Source of the DNA: Candidatus Pelagibacter sp.
Lineage (GTDB): Bacteria; Pseudomonadota; Alphaproteobacteria; Pelagibacterales; Pelagibacteraceae
Direction: 5' to 3'
Length of the DNA: 13,639 nucleotides
Assembly: GCA_028224115.1 (NCBI GenBank)
Contig: JAOIVP010000017.1
Coordinates: 1 to 13,639 of the forward strand
This document shows, piece after piece, positions 1-7,289 of this stretch; position 1 is the stretch's first letter; every line of letters begins with the position of its first letter. The notes under the pieces were generated by a model. It was not told the DNA's origin and made no database searches. It worked only from the letters and a program-made list of their open reading frames with translations. Made by a program: the position numbers and the translations under genes.

Positions 1-187
1 TAAAAGACAAAATTATATTAATAAGTTTTTAACATTAACTGAAGGTATTATTGATAAAAGAGATAGTAATCGTTTCTTAAAAATGGTTCAAAATTTAAAA
101 AATCTAAAATCAGGTCAATTAGATAAACTAAATATAGAAATTAAAAAAAGTAATTTAAAAAGAAATTTAAAAAAAGGAATTTTTTAG
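1..187 (+). CDS. prpD: C-terminal end of a probable PrpD-like 2-methylcitrate dehydratase (partial)
   Basis: An open frame runs in from the left edge (first full codon at base 2) and ends at TAG 185-187, giving about 61 residues. The fragment contains NKFLTLTEGI near its start and LKNLKSGQLDKLNIEIKK near its end. This KF...L...L...LNI pattern resembles the C-terminus of MmgE/PrpD-family proteins, but the catalytic part lies outside the window. The stronger argument is position: the stop codon shares its last base with the GTG start of prpB, and prpC follows. PrpD converts 2-methylcitrate to 2-methyl-cis-aconitate in the cytoplasmic methylcitrate cycle. The tail is very lysine-rich. The call rests mainly on context and could change if the upstream sequence shows another family. 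Confidence 0.6.
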   Translation, partial: KRQNYINKFLTLTEGIIDKRDSNRFLKMVQNLKNLKSGQLDKLNIEIKKSNLKRNLKKGIF

Positions 188-1083
188 TGCATTTTGTTGA
201 AAAAGAACCAAGTCAAAAAAGAATAGATTTTGTTGAAAAATTAAAATCAAATAAAATTCTAAGAGTGCCTGGTGCCTATAACCCCTTAACTGCTAAATTA
301 ATTGAAGAGATTGGTTATGATGCAGTCTACGTATCAGGTGGAGTAATGGCTAATGATTTAGGATTTCCAGATATTGGTCTAACAACACTCCAAGATGTTA
401 GCACTAGATCATATTTAATTTCAAGAGTTACAAACTTACCAACAATCGTTGATATAGATACTGGCTTTAAGTCTTGTAAAGAAACTATTGAAACTTTTGA
501 GGAATTTGGAATTGCAGCTGTACATTTAGAAGATCAAATTGAAAGAAAGAGATGCGGTCATCTTGATAATAAAGAATTAATTTCAACAGAAGCTATGGTT
601 GATAAAATTAAAGAATGTGTTGCTGCTAAAAAAGATAATAATTTTAAAATTATTGCAAGATCAGATGCTAAAGGCGTTGAAGGAATTGATAAAATGATCG
701 ACAGATGTAAAGCATATATAGATGCAGGAGCTGAAATTATATTTCCAGAAGCATTACAAGATGAAAAAGATTTTGAAAAAGTGAGAAAAGAACTTTCGTG
801 CTACTTATTAGCTAATATGACTGAGTTTGGAAAATCAAAGCTTTTTAATTACAAAGAATTGGAGAATTTTGGATACAATATAGTGATTTATCCAGTTACT
901 ACTCAACGATTAGCAATGAAAAATGTAGAAGATGGGCTAAAGGACATTTATGCAAATGGACATCAGAATAATATTATTGATAAAATGCAAACTAGAAAAA
1001 GACTTTATGAGTTAGTTGAGTATGAAAAATACAACTCACTTGATGAAAAAATTTATAACTTTAGTACGGAAGGACATGATTAA
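187..1083 (+). CDS. prpB: 2-methylisocitrate lyase (PrpB)
   Basis: 298 residues, the normal PrpB length. PrpB belongs to the isocitrate lyase/PEP mutase family and cleaves 2-methylisocitrate to pyruvate and succinate, the last step of the methylcitrate cycle. Visible signatures are VSGG (49-52), the metal-binding VDIDTGF (88-94; D89 and D91), HLEDQ (113-117; E115), the active-site loop KRCGH (121-125, C123 catalytic), ARSDA (157-161, R158), FPEA (186-189) and ANMTEFG (209-215). The KRCGH form, the ANMTEFG stretch and the C-terminal IDKMQTR (264-270) favour PrpB over isocitrate lyase AceA, which is much longer. The start is GTG, sharing its G with the preceding TAG stop. A GGA at 176-178 lies 8 bases upstream as a weak ribosome site. 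Translation is probably coupled to prpD and prpC. Confidence 0.93.
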   Translation: MHFVEKEPSQKRIDFVEKLKSNKILRVPGAYNPLTAKLIEEIGYDAVYVSGGVMANDLGFPDIGLTTLQDVSTRSYLISRVTNLPTIVDIDTGFKSCKETIETFEEFGIAAVHLEDQIERKRCGHLDNKELISTEAMVDKIKECVAAKKDNNFKIIARSDAKGVEGIDKMIDRCKAYIDAGAEIIFPEALQDEKDFEKVRKELSCYLLANMTEFGKSKLFNYKELENFGYNIVIYPVTTQRLAMKNVEDGLKDIYANGHQNNIIDKMQTRKRLYELVEYEKYNSLDEKIYNFSTEGHD

Positions 1084-2207
1084 TGAGTGATGAAATTAAA
1101 AAAGGTTTATTAGGGATTGTAGTTGATGAAACAGAAGTTTCTAAAGTAATGCCTGAAATTAATTCTCTTACATATAGAGGTTATGCTGCTCAAGATTTAT
1201 GTGAGTACTGTAGATTTGAAGAAGTTGCTTATTTAATTTTAAATAAAGATCTTCCAAATTCAATTCAATTAAAACAGTTTGAAAAAGAGGAAAAAAATAA
1301 CAGAGAATTATCTAAAAATTTGTATGAGATAATTAAACATATGCCAAAAAAATCTCATCCTATGGATGTTGCAAGAACAGCTGTTAGTGTAATGGGATTA
1401 GAAGATAAAGAAACATCAGATTCTTCACTAGAAGCTAATATGAGAAAAGCTTTAAGAATTTTTGCAAAAACTCCAACTGCATTAGCTGCATTTTATAGAA
1501 TTAGAAAAGGACAAAAAATTATAAAACCAAAAAAAGATTTGTCATTTGCTGAAAACTTTTTCTATATGTGTTTTGAAAAAGTTCCACAAAAAGAAATTGT
1601 TAAGGCATTTGATGTATCTTTAATCTTATATGCTGAGCACAGTTTTAATGTTTCAACATTTACCGCAAGAACTATCACTAGTAGCTTGTCTGATATACAT
1701 GGCGCGATAACTGGTGCTATAGCAAGTTTAAAAGGTCCATTACATGGTGGTGCTAATGAAGAAGTAATGCACATGATGAGAAAAATTAAAAAACCTGAAA
1801 ATGCATTAAAATGGATTAACAATGCTCTAAAAAATAAAGAAGTGGTGATGGGATTTGGTCACAGAGTTTATAAATCTGGAGACTCAAGAGTTCCAACTAT
1901 GAGAGAATATTTTGGAAAAGTTGCGAAAATTAAAAAAGATAAAACTTTTGAGAAAATCTACGACATTGTTGAAAAAGTGATGATTAAGAAAAAGAATATT
2001 CATCCAAATGTAGACTACCCTACTGGTCCTACTTATCATTTAATGGGTTTTGATACAGATTTCTTTACACCCATTTTTGTAATATCAAGAATTACAGGTT
2101 GGTCAGCTCACATAATGGAGCAGCATGCTGCCAACAAACTTATTCGACCACTTGCTAAGTATAAAGGAAGCAAGCACCGAACTGTAATGCAATTAAATCA
2201 AAGATAA
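1083..2207 (+). CDS. prpC: 2-methylcitrate synthase (PrpC, citrate synthase family)
   Basis: 374 residues, the usual size of short type II-like citrate/methylcitrate synthases (GltA of gram-negatives is longer, about 430). It condenses propionyl-CoA with oxaloacetate to give 2-methylcitrate. Catalytic residues are visible: H221 in GPLHGGANEE, H260 in GFGHRVYK and D311 in NVDYPTGPTYHLMGF. Other family motifs are YAEHSFNVSTFTAR (183-196), SRITGWSAHIMEQ (335-347) and the substrate arginine in LIRPL (353-357). The NVDYPTG and YHLMGF forms are typical of the methylcitrate branch, and the position directly after prpB supports that reading; activity with acetyl-CoA is also common in this branch. The ATG overlaps the prpB stop (TAATG), so the two are probably translationally coupled. 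The stop is one base from that of the convergent gene. Confidence 0.9.
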   Translation: MSDEIKKGLLGIVVDETEVSKVMPEINSLTYRGYAAQDLCEYCRFEEVAYLILNKDLPNSIQLKQFEKEEKNNRELSKNLYEIIKHMPKKSHPMDVARTAVSVMGLEDKETSDSSLEANMRKALRIFAKTPTALAAFYRIRKGQKIIKPKKDLSFAENFFYMCFEKVPQKEIVKAFDVSLILYAEHSFNVSTFTARTITSSLSDIHGAITGAIASLKGPLHGGANEEVMHMMRKIKKPENALKWINNALKNKEVVMGFGHRVYKSGDSRVPTMREYFGKVAKIKKDKTFEKIYDIVEKVMIKKKNIHPNVDYPTGPTYHLMGFDTDFFTPIFVISRITGWSAHIMEQHAANKLIRPLAKYKGSKHRTVMQLNQR

Positions 2208-2208
2208 T

Positions 2209-2382
2209 CTAATCTAAGTCTAGATCGCCACACTGAGTTTTTGTAAAAATACAAGTTGAATAATGATGTGTGGTTTTAACATCCTTAACTACACCCAAAG
2301 CCGTACCTTCAATACTTCCAGTAACTGTGTTGCAACCAGTTGTTATTATCAAAATAAGAATGCTTAATAATAGCTTGAGCAT
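2209..2382 (-). CDS. Small predicted lipoprotein downstream of nrdB (57 aa)
   Basis: An ATG at 2382 opens a 57-codon minus-strand frame ending at TAG 2209-2211. Residues 1-16 are MLKLLLSILILIITTG, a short basic start and a hydrophobic core ending in Gly, followed by C17. This looks like a lipoprotein signal peptide, although the -3 residue is Thr, not the usual Leu/Val/Ile. The predicted mature protein starts CNTVTGSIEGT and ends in acidic CGDLDLD, with two more cysteines (C44, C51). The CNT..G opening recalls small entericidin-like lipoproteins, but I cannot assign the family. The start lies 9 bases past the nrdB stop on the same strand, so co-transcription with nrdAB is likely. A short AAGG precedes the ATG by 3 bases. 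The stop is one base from that of prpC, so this frame exactly fills the gap between two convergent genes. Confidence 0.72.
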   Translation of the reverse strand: MLKLLLSILILIITTGCNTVTGSIEGTALGVVKDVKTTHHYSTCIFTKTQCGDLDLD

Positions 2383-2391
2383 TAACCTTGA

Positions 2392-3405
2392 TTAACTAAA
2401 TGCCTCAGTCCAAGTACCTTGAGTTGATGCTTTAGAATATTCAGTTGCACGACCTTCAAAGAAGTTCATGTGTTCTACTGCATTAAGCATCGTATCTAAC
2501 CAAGTTAAAGGATTTTTTTGAATATCGTAAATTGGATCTAATCCTAATTGATCAAGTCTTCTGTTTGCAATAAATCTAATATAATCTTTAACTTCCTGAG
2601 CAGTTAAACCTTCCATTGGACCCATTTCAAAAGCCAAATCAATAAAAGCATCTTCATGCTCAATGATAGTTCTGCAAGCTTGGTAAAGTTCTTTTTTAAG
2701 TTCTGGTGTCCAAGTTTCAGGATTTTCTTTAATAAAATCTTTAAACAATCTTATCATAGAATTACAATGAAGAGTTTCGTCTCTAACAGACCAGGTAACG
2801 ATCTGGCCCATTCCCTTCATCTTGTTGTGTCTTGGAAAATTTAAAAGGATTGCAAAACTTGCAAACAACTGTAGCCCTTCAGTGAAAGCACTAAATACTG
2901 CTATCGTCTTTGCAATATCGTGATTTGATTTAACATCAAAGCCTTGCATGTAATCATACTTATCTTTCATCTCTTTATATTTCATGAAAGCTGAGTATTC
3001 AGATTCTGGCATTCCAATTGTATCAAGCAAATGTGAATAAGCTGCAATATGAACTGTCTCCATTGAAGCAAAAGCTGACATCATCATCAAAACTTCAGTT
3101 GGTTTAAATACATTCATGTAATGTCTAATATAACAGTTACTTACCTCAACATCAGCTTGAGTAAAAAATCTAAAAATTTGAGTTAATAAATTTTTTTCAG
3201 AAGCACTTAAATTTTTTTGCCAATCTCTAACATCATCACCCAGTGGCACTTCTTCTGGCAACCAGTGAATTCTTTGTTGGGTTAACCATGCATCATAACA
3301 CCATGGATATCTAAATGGTTTGTAAACAGGATTACCTACAAGTAGTCCGTTATTATTTTTTTGTGGTTGAATAATTTCTTGTTTTATTTTTTCTACTACT
3401 GACAT
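2392..3405 (-). CDS. nrdB: Class I ribonucleotide reductase, beta (radical) subunit NrdB
   Basis: 337 residues from the ATG at 3405. NrdB carries the di-metal site and stable radical that start reduction of ribonucleoside diphosphates in NrdA. Ferritin-like metal ligands can be placed: D85 (TQADVEV), E116 and H119 (METVHIAAY), E176 (AFTEGLQ), and E210 and H213 (RDETLH). Y123 sits three residues past H119 plus one, at the place of E. coli Tyr122, so this is a tyrosyl-radical type, not the radical-Tyr-lacking Ic type. The C-terminal tail (FFEGRATEY...WTEAFS) is short. An in-frame GTG at 3414 would add three residues, but it overlaps the GAGGAG ribosome site that lies 8 bases before the ATG, so I chose the ATG. 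The gene overlaps the end of nrdA by 10 bases, implying coupled translation. Confidence 0.95.
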   Translation of the reverse strand: MSVVEKIKQEIIQPQKNNNGLLVGNPVYKPFRYPWCYDAWLTQQRIHWLPEEVPLGDDVRDWQKNLSASEKNLLTQIFRFFTQADVEVSNCYIRHYMNVFKPTEVLMMMSAFASMETVHIAAYSHLLDTIGMPESEYSAFMKYKEMKDKYDYMQGFDVKSNHDIAKTIAVFSAFTEGLQLFASFAILLNFPRHNKMKGMGQIVTWSVRDETLHCNSMIRLFKDFIKENPETWTPELKKELYQACRTIIEHEDAFIDLAFEMGPMEGLTAQEVKDYIRFIANRRLDQLGLDPIYDIQKNPLTWLDTMLNAVEHMNFFEGRATEYSKASTQGTWTEAFS

Positions 3406-5333
3406 GATAGGCACTCCTCGTATTCTGGTTCTTCAGTTTTAGTTGCTTTGTTTTTATAAACATTGGCCAAAACATCTGTTGATTTTGAATCATTAATGTT
3501 TTCAGCTCTTTGAATTGATTTTGATCTACAGTAATAAAGACTCTTTAAGCCTTTCTTCCAAGCATCAAAATGAATTTGGTGTAATTCTCTTTTATGAACA
3601 TCAGCAGGTAAAAATAAATTTACTGATTGAGCTTGAGATATGTAAGGTGTTCTATCTCCACTTAACTCAATAATCCATTTTTGATTTAATTCAAACGCAG
3701 TTTTAAAAACATCTTTTTCTAAATCAGTTAAAAAATTTAAATGTGATACTGAACCTTGGTTAGTTGTGATAGTTGACCAAGTTTCATCATCATTTTTACC
3801 GTGACTTTCTAATATTTCTTCAAGGTACCTGTTTCTAACATTAAATGAACCTGACAAAGTTTTATGTGTATAGCTATTAGCTGCAACTGGCTCTACTCCT
3901 GGGGAAGCGCCACCACAAATAATAGAAATTGAAGCCGTTGGAGCAATTGCAGTTTTGTTTGAAAATCTTTCTTGATATCCATACTCTGCAGCATCAGGAC
4001 AAGCACCTCTTTCTTCAGCTAAATCTTTTGAAGCTTTATTAACTTGTTCATCAATTTGTTTAAATATTTTTTTATTCCAAGATTTTGCCATTACTGACTC
4101 AAGAGGAATTCTATTTTTTTGTAAAAAAGAATGGAAACCCATCACACCTAATCCAACACTTCTTTCTCTTTCGGCAGAATATTTTGCATCTTTAAATTGG
4201 TCAGGAGCTTTTTTAATAAAGTCAGTTAGAACATTATCTAAAAATCTCATAACATCATTGATCATATCTGGATCATCTTTCCATTCATTATATTTTTCTA
4301 AATTTAATGAAGACAAACAACAAACGGCTGTTCTATCTCGTCCATCTTTATCAATGCCTGTTGGTAAAGTTATTTCACTACACAGGTTTGATGTTTTAAC
4401 AGTTAAGTTAGCCAACTTGTGATGTTGAGGAATTAATCTGTTAACAGTATCAATATAAATAATATAAGGCTCACCTGTTTCAATTCTAGCAGTTAATAAT
4501 CTAATCCATAAATTTCTAGCAGATATTGTTTGTTGAACGGTTCCATCTGCAGGACTTTTTAGTGCCCATTGTTCATCAGTTTCAACAGCTCTCATAAAAG
4601 CATCTGAAAGCAAAACACCATGATGCAAATTTAAAGCTTTTCTATTTGGGTCACCACCAGTGGGTCTTCTCATCTCAATAAATTCTTCAATTTCAGGATG
4701 ATCAACCGGCAAATAACAAGCAGCGGATCCTCTTCTTAAAGAGCCTTGACTAATTGCCATTGTTAAAGAATCCATAACTTTAATAAAAGGAATTATTCCT
4801 GAAGTTTTTCCAACTTTTCCAATTTTCTCACCAATAGATCTAAGATTACCCCAATAACTTCCTATACCACCACCTTTTGCAGCTAACCAAACGTTTTCAC
4901 TCCAAAGATCAAGAATTCCTCCCAAGCTATCTGTTGCTTCATTTAAAAAACATGAAATAGGTAATCCTCTTTTAGTTCCACCATTTGATAAAACTGGTGT
5001 TGCAGGCATGAACCAAAGGTTACTTATGTAATTATAAATTCTTTGTGCATGTAAATTGTCATCTGCATATGAGCTTGCAACACGTGCAAATAAATCTTGA
5101 AAAGATTCGTTATGCCCTAGATATCTATCTTTTAAAGTTGCTTTGCCAAAATCAGTTAAGTTTGCATCTTTCGATCTATCAATCTTAATTATGATTCCTT
5201 TTTCATTTTGAAAAAGTTCTGTTTCAGTGCTTAAAGAAAAGAGATCAGGTCTACTTCCTTTTGAAACTTCTTTTACTTCTGGATTATATTCAGAGACAGC
5301 TTTCTTAAGGGCTTGTGATAGAATCTTATTCAT
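3396..5333 (-). CDS. nrdA: Class I ribonucleotide reductase, alpha (catalytic) subunit NrdA
   Basis: 645 residues from the ATG at 5333. It reduces NDPs to dNDPs using the radical supplied by NrdB. Active-site elements, numbered from this ATG: C128 (PISCFLN), N316-C318-E320 (SNLCSE), the second redox cysteine at about C338 (AVCCLSS), the radical-transfer pair Y600-Y601 (SLYYCRS), and the C-terminal shuttle cysteines C641/C644 (CLSC), which hand electrons from thioredoxin or glutaredoxin. The TAIAPTASISIICG loop and the RRGSAACYLP region are typical of the family. It is about 115 residues shorter than E. coli NrdA and lacks an N-terminal ATP-cone, so dATP activity control through that domain is probably absent. 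A TTG at 5369 would add 12 residues, but the ATG is the ordinary choice. There is no clear ribosome site; nrdB overlaps its end. Confidence 0.96.
   Translation of the reverse strand: MNKILSQALKKAVSEYNPEVKEVSKGSRPDLFSLSTETELFQNEKGIIIKIDRSKDANLTDFGKATLKDRYLGHNESFQDLFARVASSYADDNLHAQRIYNYISNLWFMPATPVLSNGGTKRGLPISCFLNEATDSLGGILDLWSENVWLAAKGGGIGSYWGNLRSIGEKIGKVGKTSGIIPFIKVMDSLTMAISQGSLRRGSAACYLPVDHPEIEEFIEMRRPTGGDPNRKALNLHHGVLLSDAFMRAVETDEQWALKSPADGTVQQTISARNLWIRLLTARIETGEPYIIYIDTVNRLIPQHHKLANLTVKTSNLCSEITLPTGIDKDGRDRTAVCCLSSLNLEKYNEWKDDPDMINDVMRFLDNVLTDFIKKAPDQFKDAKYSAERERSVGLGVMGFHSFLQKNRIPLESVMAKSWNKKIFKQIDEQVNKASKDLAEERGACPDAAEYGYQERFSNKTAIAPTASISIICGGASPGVEPVAANSYTHKTLSGSFNVRNRYLEEILESHGKNDDETWSTITTNQGSVSHLNFLTDLEKDVFKTAFELNQKWIIELSGDRTPYISQAQSVNLFLPADVHKRELHQIHFDAWKKGLKSLYYCRSKSIQRAENINDSKSTDVLANVYKNKATKTEEPEYEECLSCQ
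3414..3419 (-). promoter_or_regulatory. Shine-Dalgarno site for nrdB inside nrdA
   Basis: Reading the minus strand, GAGGAG is followed by eight bases and then ATG at 3405. This is the clearest ribosome site in the window, since most other starts here have none. It encodes Glu-Glu near the NrdA C-terminus. It decides the nrdB start, because the alternative GTG (3412-3414) overlaps the site itself. Confidence 0.8.
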
Positions 5334-5338
5334 AATTA

Positions 5339-5382
5339 ATACTATATTTTGTTTTTGTGACGAAAACAACTATATGTTGTAT
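5339..5382 (-). promoter_or_regulatory. nrdA promoter region with two NrdR-box-like sites
   Basis: NrdR is the repressor of ribonucleotide reductase genes; its box is roughly ACACwATATATwGTGT. Two matches lie just upstream of nrdA. One has core CTATATTTTG (5342-5351), about 13 of 16 consensus positions over 5339-5354. The other has core CTATATGTTG (5370-5379), about 12 of 16 over 5367-5382. A minus-strand TATAGT (5369-5374) overlaps the second and could be the -10 element, placing transcription start near 5362; I see no good -35. The centres are 28 bp apart, not the usual 31-32. A weaker match at 5401-5410 has the 31-bp spacing but only about 10 of 16. AT-rich DNA produces such matches by chance, so this is a candidate only. 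Confidence 0.42.
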
Positions 5383-5427
5383 GCGCTTTACGTTGATATA
5401 CCATATAAACAATTAATCAACAGAACA

Positions 5428-5457
5428 TTTATAGAACGCGACAAAATATTTTACAAT
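5428..5457 (+). promoter_or_regulatory. Candidate promoter for the phosphomannomutase gene
   Basis: TTTATA (5428-5433) and TACAAT (5452-5457) are separated by 18 bases, a plausible -35/-10 pair placing transcription start near 5464, about 27 bases before the ATG at 5491. The -10 matches 5 of 6 consensus bases and the -35 four of 6. The only purine-rich ribosome-site candidate (AAGAG, 5472-5476) is rather far from the start. Background AT richness makes this tentative. Confidence 0.35.
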
Positions 5458-5490
5458 AAAAAAATTTAAAAAAGAGTAAGTAATTAACAG

Positions 5491-6945
5491 ATGAATCAAA
5501 ATATTAAAATTGATCCCTATGGTTTTAGAGAATATGACGCTCGCTGGTTGTATGAAAAGGACATAAGCAAGGATGGAATCACGAATCTTGGTAAAGGTCT
5601 AGGAACTCAAATAAAAAAACATACACAAAAAGAGAATCCAAGAGTAATCGTTGGACACGATTATAGATCTTACAGTGAAGAAATAAAAAGTGCTCTCAAA
5701 AAAGGTTTAATTTCAACAGGATGTTATATTGAAGATGTAGGTCTTTCTTTATCTCCAATGGTTTATTTTGCACAATTCAATTTAGATGCAGACGCTGTTG
5801 CAATGGTTACAGCAAGTCACAATGAAAATGGATGGACCGGTGTAAAAATGGGTATCAAAAAAGGATTAACTCATGCTCCTGAAGAAATGAAGGAATTAAA
5901 AGATATTACGTTAAATGAAAAATTTTCAAATGGCGAAGGTAATGAAGAAAAAATAGAAAATTTTCAACAAGTTTATAAAGATGATTTAATTAACGGTAAT
6001 AATATTAATAAGAAATTAAAAGCTGTTGTTGCTTGTGGTAATGGTACAGCAGGTGTTTTTGCTCCAGATATATTAAGAGGTATTGGTTGCGAGGTTATAG
6101 AGCTTGATTGTAATTTAGATTGGACTTTTCCAAAATATAATCCAAATCCTGAAGACTTAGAAATGTTACATGCTATCGCCAAAGCTGTAAAAGATAATAA
6201 TGCAGATATTGGTTTTGGTTTTGATGGTGATGGAGATAGAGTTGGTGTTATTGATAATGAAGGAAATGAAATATTTTCTGACAAAATTGGTTTACTAATT
6301 GCAAGAAACTTATCTACAAAACATAAAAATTCTAAATTTATTGTAGATGTAAAATCAACAGGGTTATATTCAAAAGATAAGGTCCTATTAGAAAATAAAT
6401 GTGAGACAATCTATTGGAAAACAGGACATTCTCATATTAAAAGAAAAGTTAATACCGAAAAAGCCTTAGCAGGGTTTGAAAAGAGTGGTCATTTCTTTTT
6501 TAATCAGCCTTTAGGTTATGGTTATGATGATGGAATTAATTCAGCAATTCATGTTTGCCATTTATTAGATAATCAAAATAAAAAAATGAGCGAAATCATT
6601 AATGAATTACCTAATACCTACCAAACACCAACTATGGCCCCTTTTTGTAAAGATGAAGAAAAATATCAGGTAGTTGAAGAACTAGTTAATCAAGTTGAAG
6701 AAATTAAGAATAATAAAACTAAAATTGATGATCAAATAATAACTGAAGTATTAACAGTTAATGGAGTAAGATTTTCTTTTGAGGATGGTTCTTGGGGATT
6801 GATAAGAGCTTCATCAAATAAACCGTCATTAGTGATCGTTACAGAAAGCCCAACATCAGATGATAGAAAGAAGAAAATCTTTAATTTTATTGATGATTTG
6901 CTTCAAAAAACTGGAAAAGTTGGTGAATATGATCAAAAAATTTAG
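5491..6945 (+). CDS. Phosphomannomutase/phosphoglucomutase (alpha-D-phosphohexomutase family)
   Basis: 484 residues, a full-length four-domain phosphohexomutase. These enzymes interconvert hexose 1- and 6-phosphates through a phosphoserine and feed GDP-mannose, UDP-glucose and cell-surface polysaccharide synthesis. In order: the substrate-entry DPYGFREYDAR (8-18), the phosphoserine loop TASHNENGWTG (107-117; S109 is the phosphorylated serine), the metal loop DGDGDR (245-250; D245, D247, D249), the sugar-recognition loop GFEKSGH (328-334), and the phosphate-binding loop RASSNKPSLVIVTES (439-453). The order and length fit bacterial PMM/PGM (AlgC/ManB-like) better than the phosphoglucosamine mutase GlmM. 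The exact sugar preference cannot be read from the sequence. The 3' end overlaps the start of the next gene by 17 bases. Confidence 0.88.
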   Translation: MNQNIKIDPYGFREYDARWLYEKDISKDGITNLGKGLGTQIKKHTQKENPRVIVGHDYRSYSEEIKSALKKGLISTGCYIEDVGLSLSPMVYFAQFNLDADAVAMVTASHNENGWTGVKMGIKKGLTHAPEEMKELKDITLNEKFSNGEGNEEKIENFQQVYKDDLINGNNINKKLKAVVACGNGTAGVFAPDILRGIGCEVIELDCNLDWTFPKYNPNPEDLEMLHAIAKAVKDNNADIGFGFDGDGDRVGVIDNEGNEIFSDKIGLLIARNLSTKHKNSKFIVDVKSTGLYSKDKVLLENKCETIYWKTGHSHIKRKVNTEKALAGFEKSGHFFFNQPLGYGYDDGINSAIHVCHLLDNQNKKMSEIINELPNTYQTPTMAPFCKDEEKYQVVEELVNQVEEIKNNKTKIDDQIITEVLTVNGVRFSFEDGSWGLIRASSNKPSLVIVTESPTSDDRKKKIFNFIDDLLQKTGKVGEYDQKI

Positions 6946-7216
6946 GCCAATTTTAATTCTATTTTTATTAATACCCTTAAAAAGTCACGCTTTAAGTGAG
7001 CAAAATAAACAACAATTGTATATTGGGTGTTATCAAAACTCTAAACAGTATTTGGGTGCAAATAAAGCTAAATCCTACTGCCAATGTACGGTTGATAAAT
7101 TAAACAAAAAATTTTCCGATGAGGAGTTGGATGCTGTATTTAAACAAAAACCAGAAGATATTTATAAAGATACTGAGTTTGCTGCTAAATTCTGTGAAAA
7201 AAAAATACTTCAATAA
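6929..7216 (+). CDS. Small secreted four-cysteine protein (95 aa), unknown function
   Basis: I place the start at the ATG at 6929, inside the end of the preceding mutase gene, because translation from there begins MIKKFRPILILFLLIPLKSHA: a basic start, hydrophobic core and SHA cleavage site, a classical Sec signal peptide with predicted cut after A21. An in-frame ATG at 6860 would bury this signal behind 23 residues. The mature part is about 74 residues, mostly hydrophilic, with four cysteines: C34, the pair YCQC (C51, C53) and C89. The spacing would allow two disulfides in the periplasm; YCQCTVDKLNKKFS is the most motif-like stretch. I do not recognise a named family. The 17-base overlap suggests co-expression with the mutase but says nothing firm about function. 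Confidence 0.75.
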   Translation: MIKKFRPILILFLLIPLKSHALSEQNKQQLYIGCYQNSKQYLGANKAKSYCQCTVDKLNKKFSDEELDAVFKQKPEDIYKDTEFAAKFCEKKILQ

Positions 7217-7289
7217 AGTTATACAATCAGACAAAGATTCAATCAAAACGTGCTTAGTTATTAACCAAGAATCAGGTAATTATTTAAGT

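Noticed and set aside
1562..1822. 86-codon open frame on the minus strand inside prpC
   Set aside because: It is antisense to the conserved catalytic region of prpC, shows no independent family features, and is a shadow of AT-rich codon use.
2228..2277. CCACAC ... GTGTGG inverted repeat followed by TTTT, possible prpC terminator
   Set aside because: The 6-bp stem has a 34-base loop with only a weak inner hairpin (TTGTA/TACAA) and lies within the small lipoprotein coding frame; too weak to call.
2656..2844. 62-codon plus-strand frame inside nrdB
   Set aside because: It is antisense to the conserved metal-ligand region RDETLH of nrdB and has no sign of coding.
5392..5421. GTTGAT ... ATCAAC inverted repeat in the divergent gap
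   Set aside because: Six-base arms 18 bases apart are expected by chance in AT-rich DNA, and no known operator matches.
5227..5469. 80-codon plus-strand frame over the nrdA start and upstream gap
   Set aside because: Its first part is antisense to NrdA and its remainder is the AT-rich promoter region; no ribosome site or family resemblance.
5973..6284. 103-codon minus-strand frame inside the phosphomannomutase gene
   Set aside because: It covers the antisense of conserved mutase motifs including DGDGDR, and its Ser/Pro/Leu-rich translation looks like a shadow frame.
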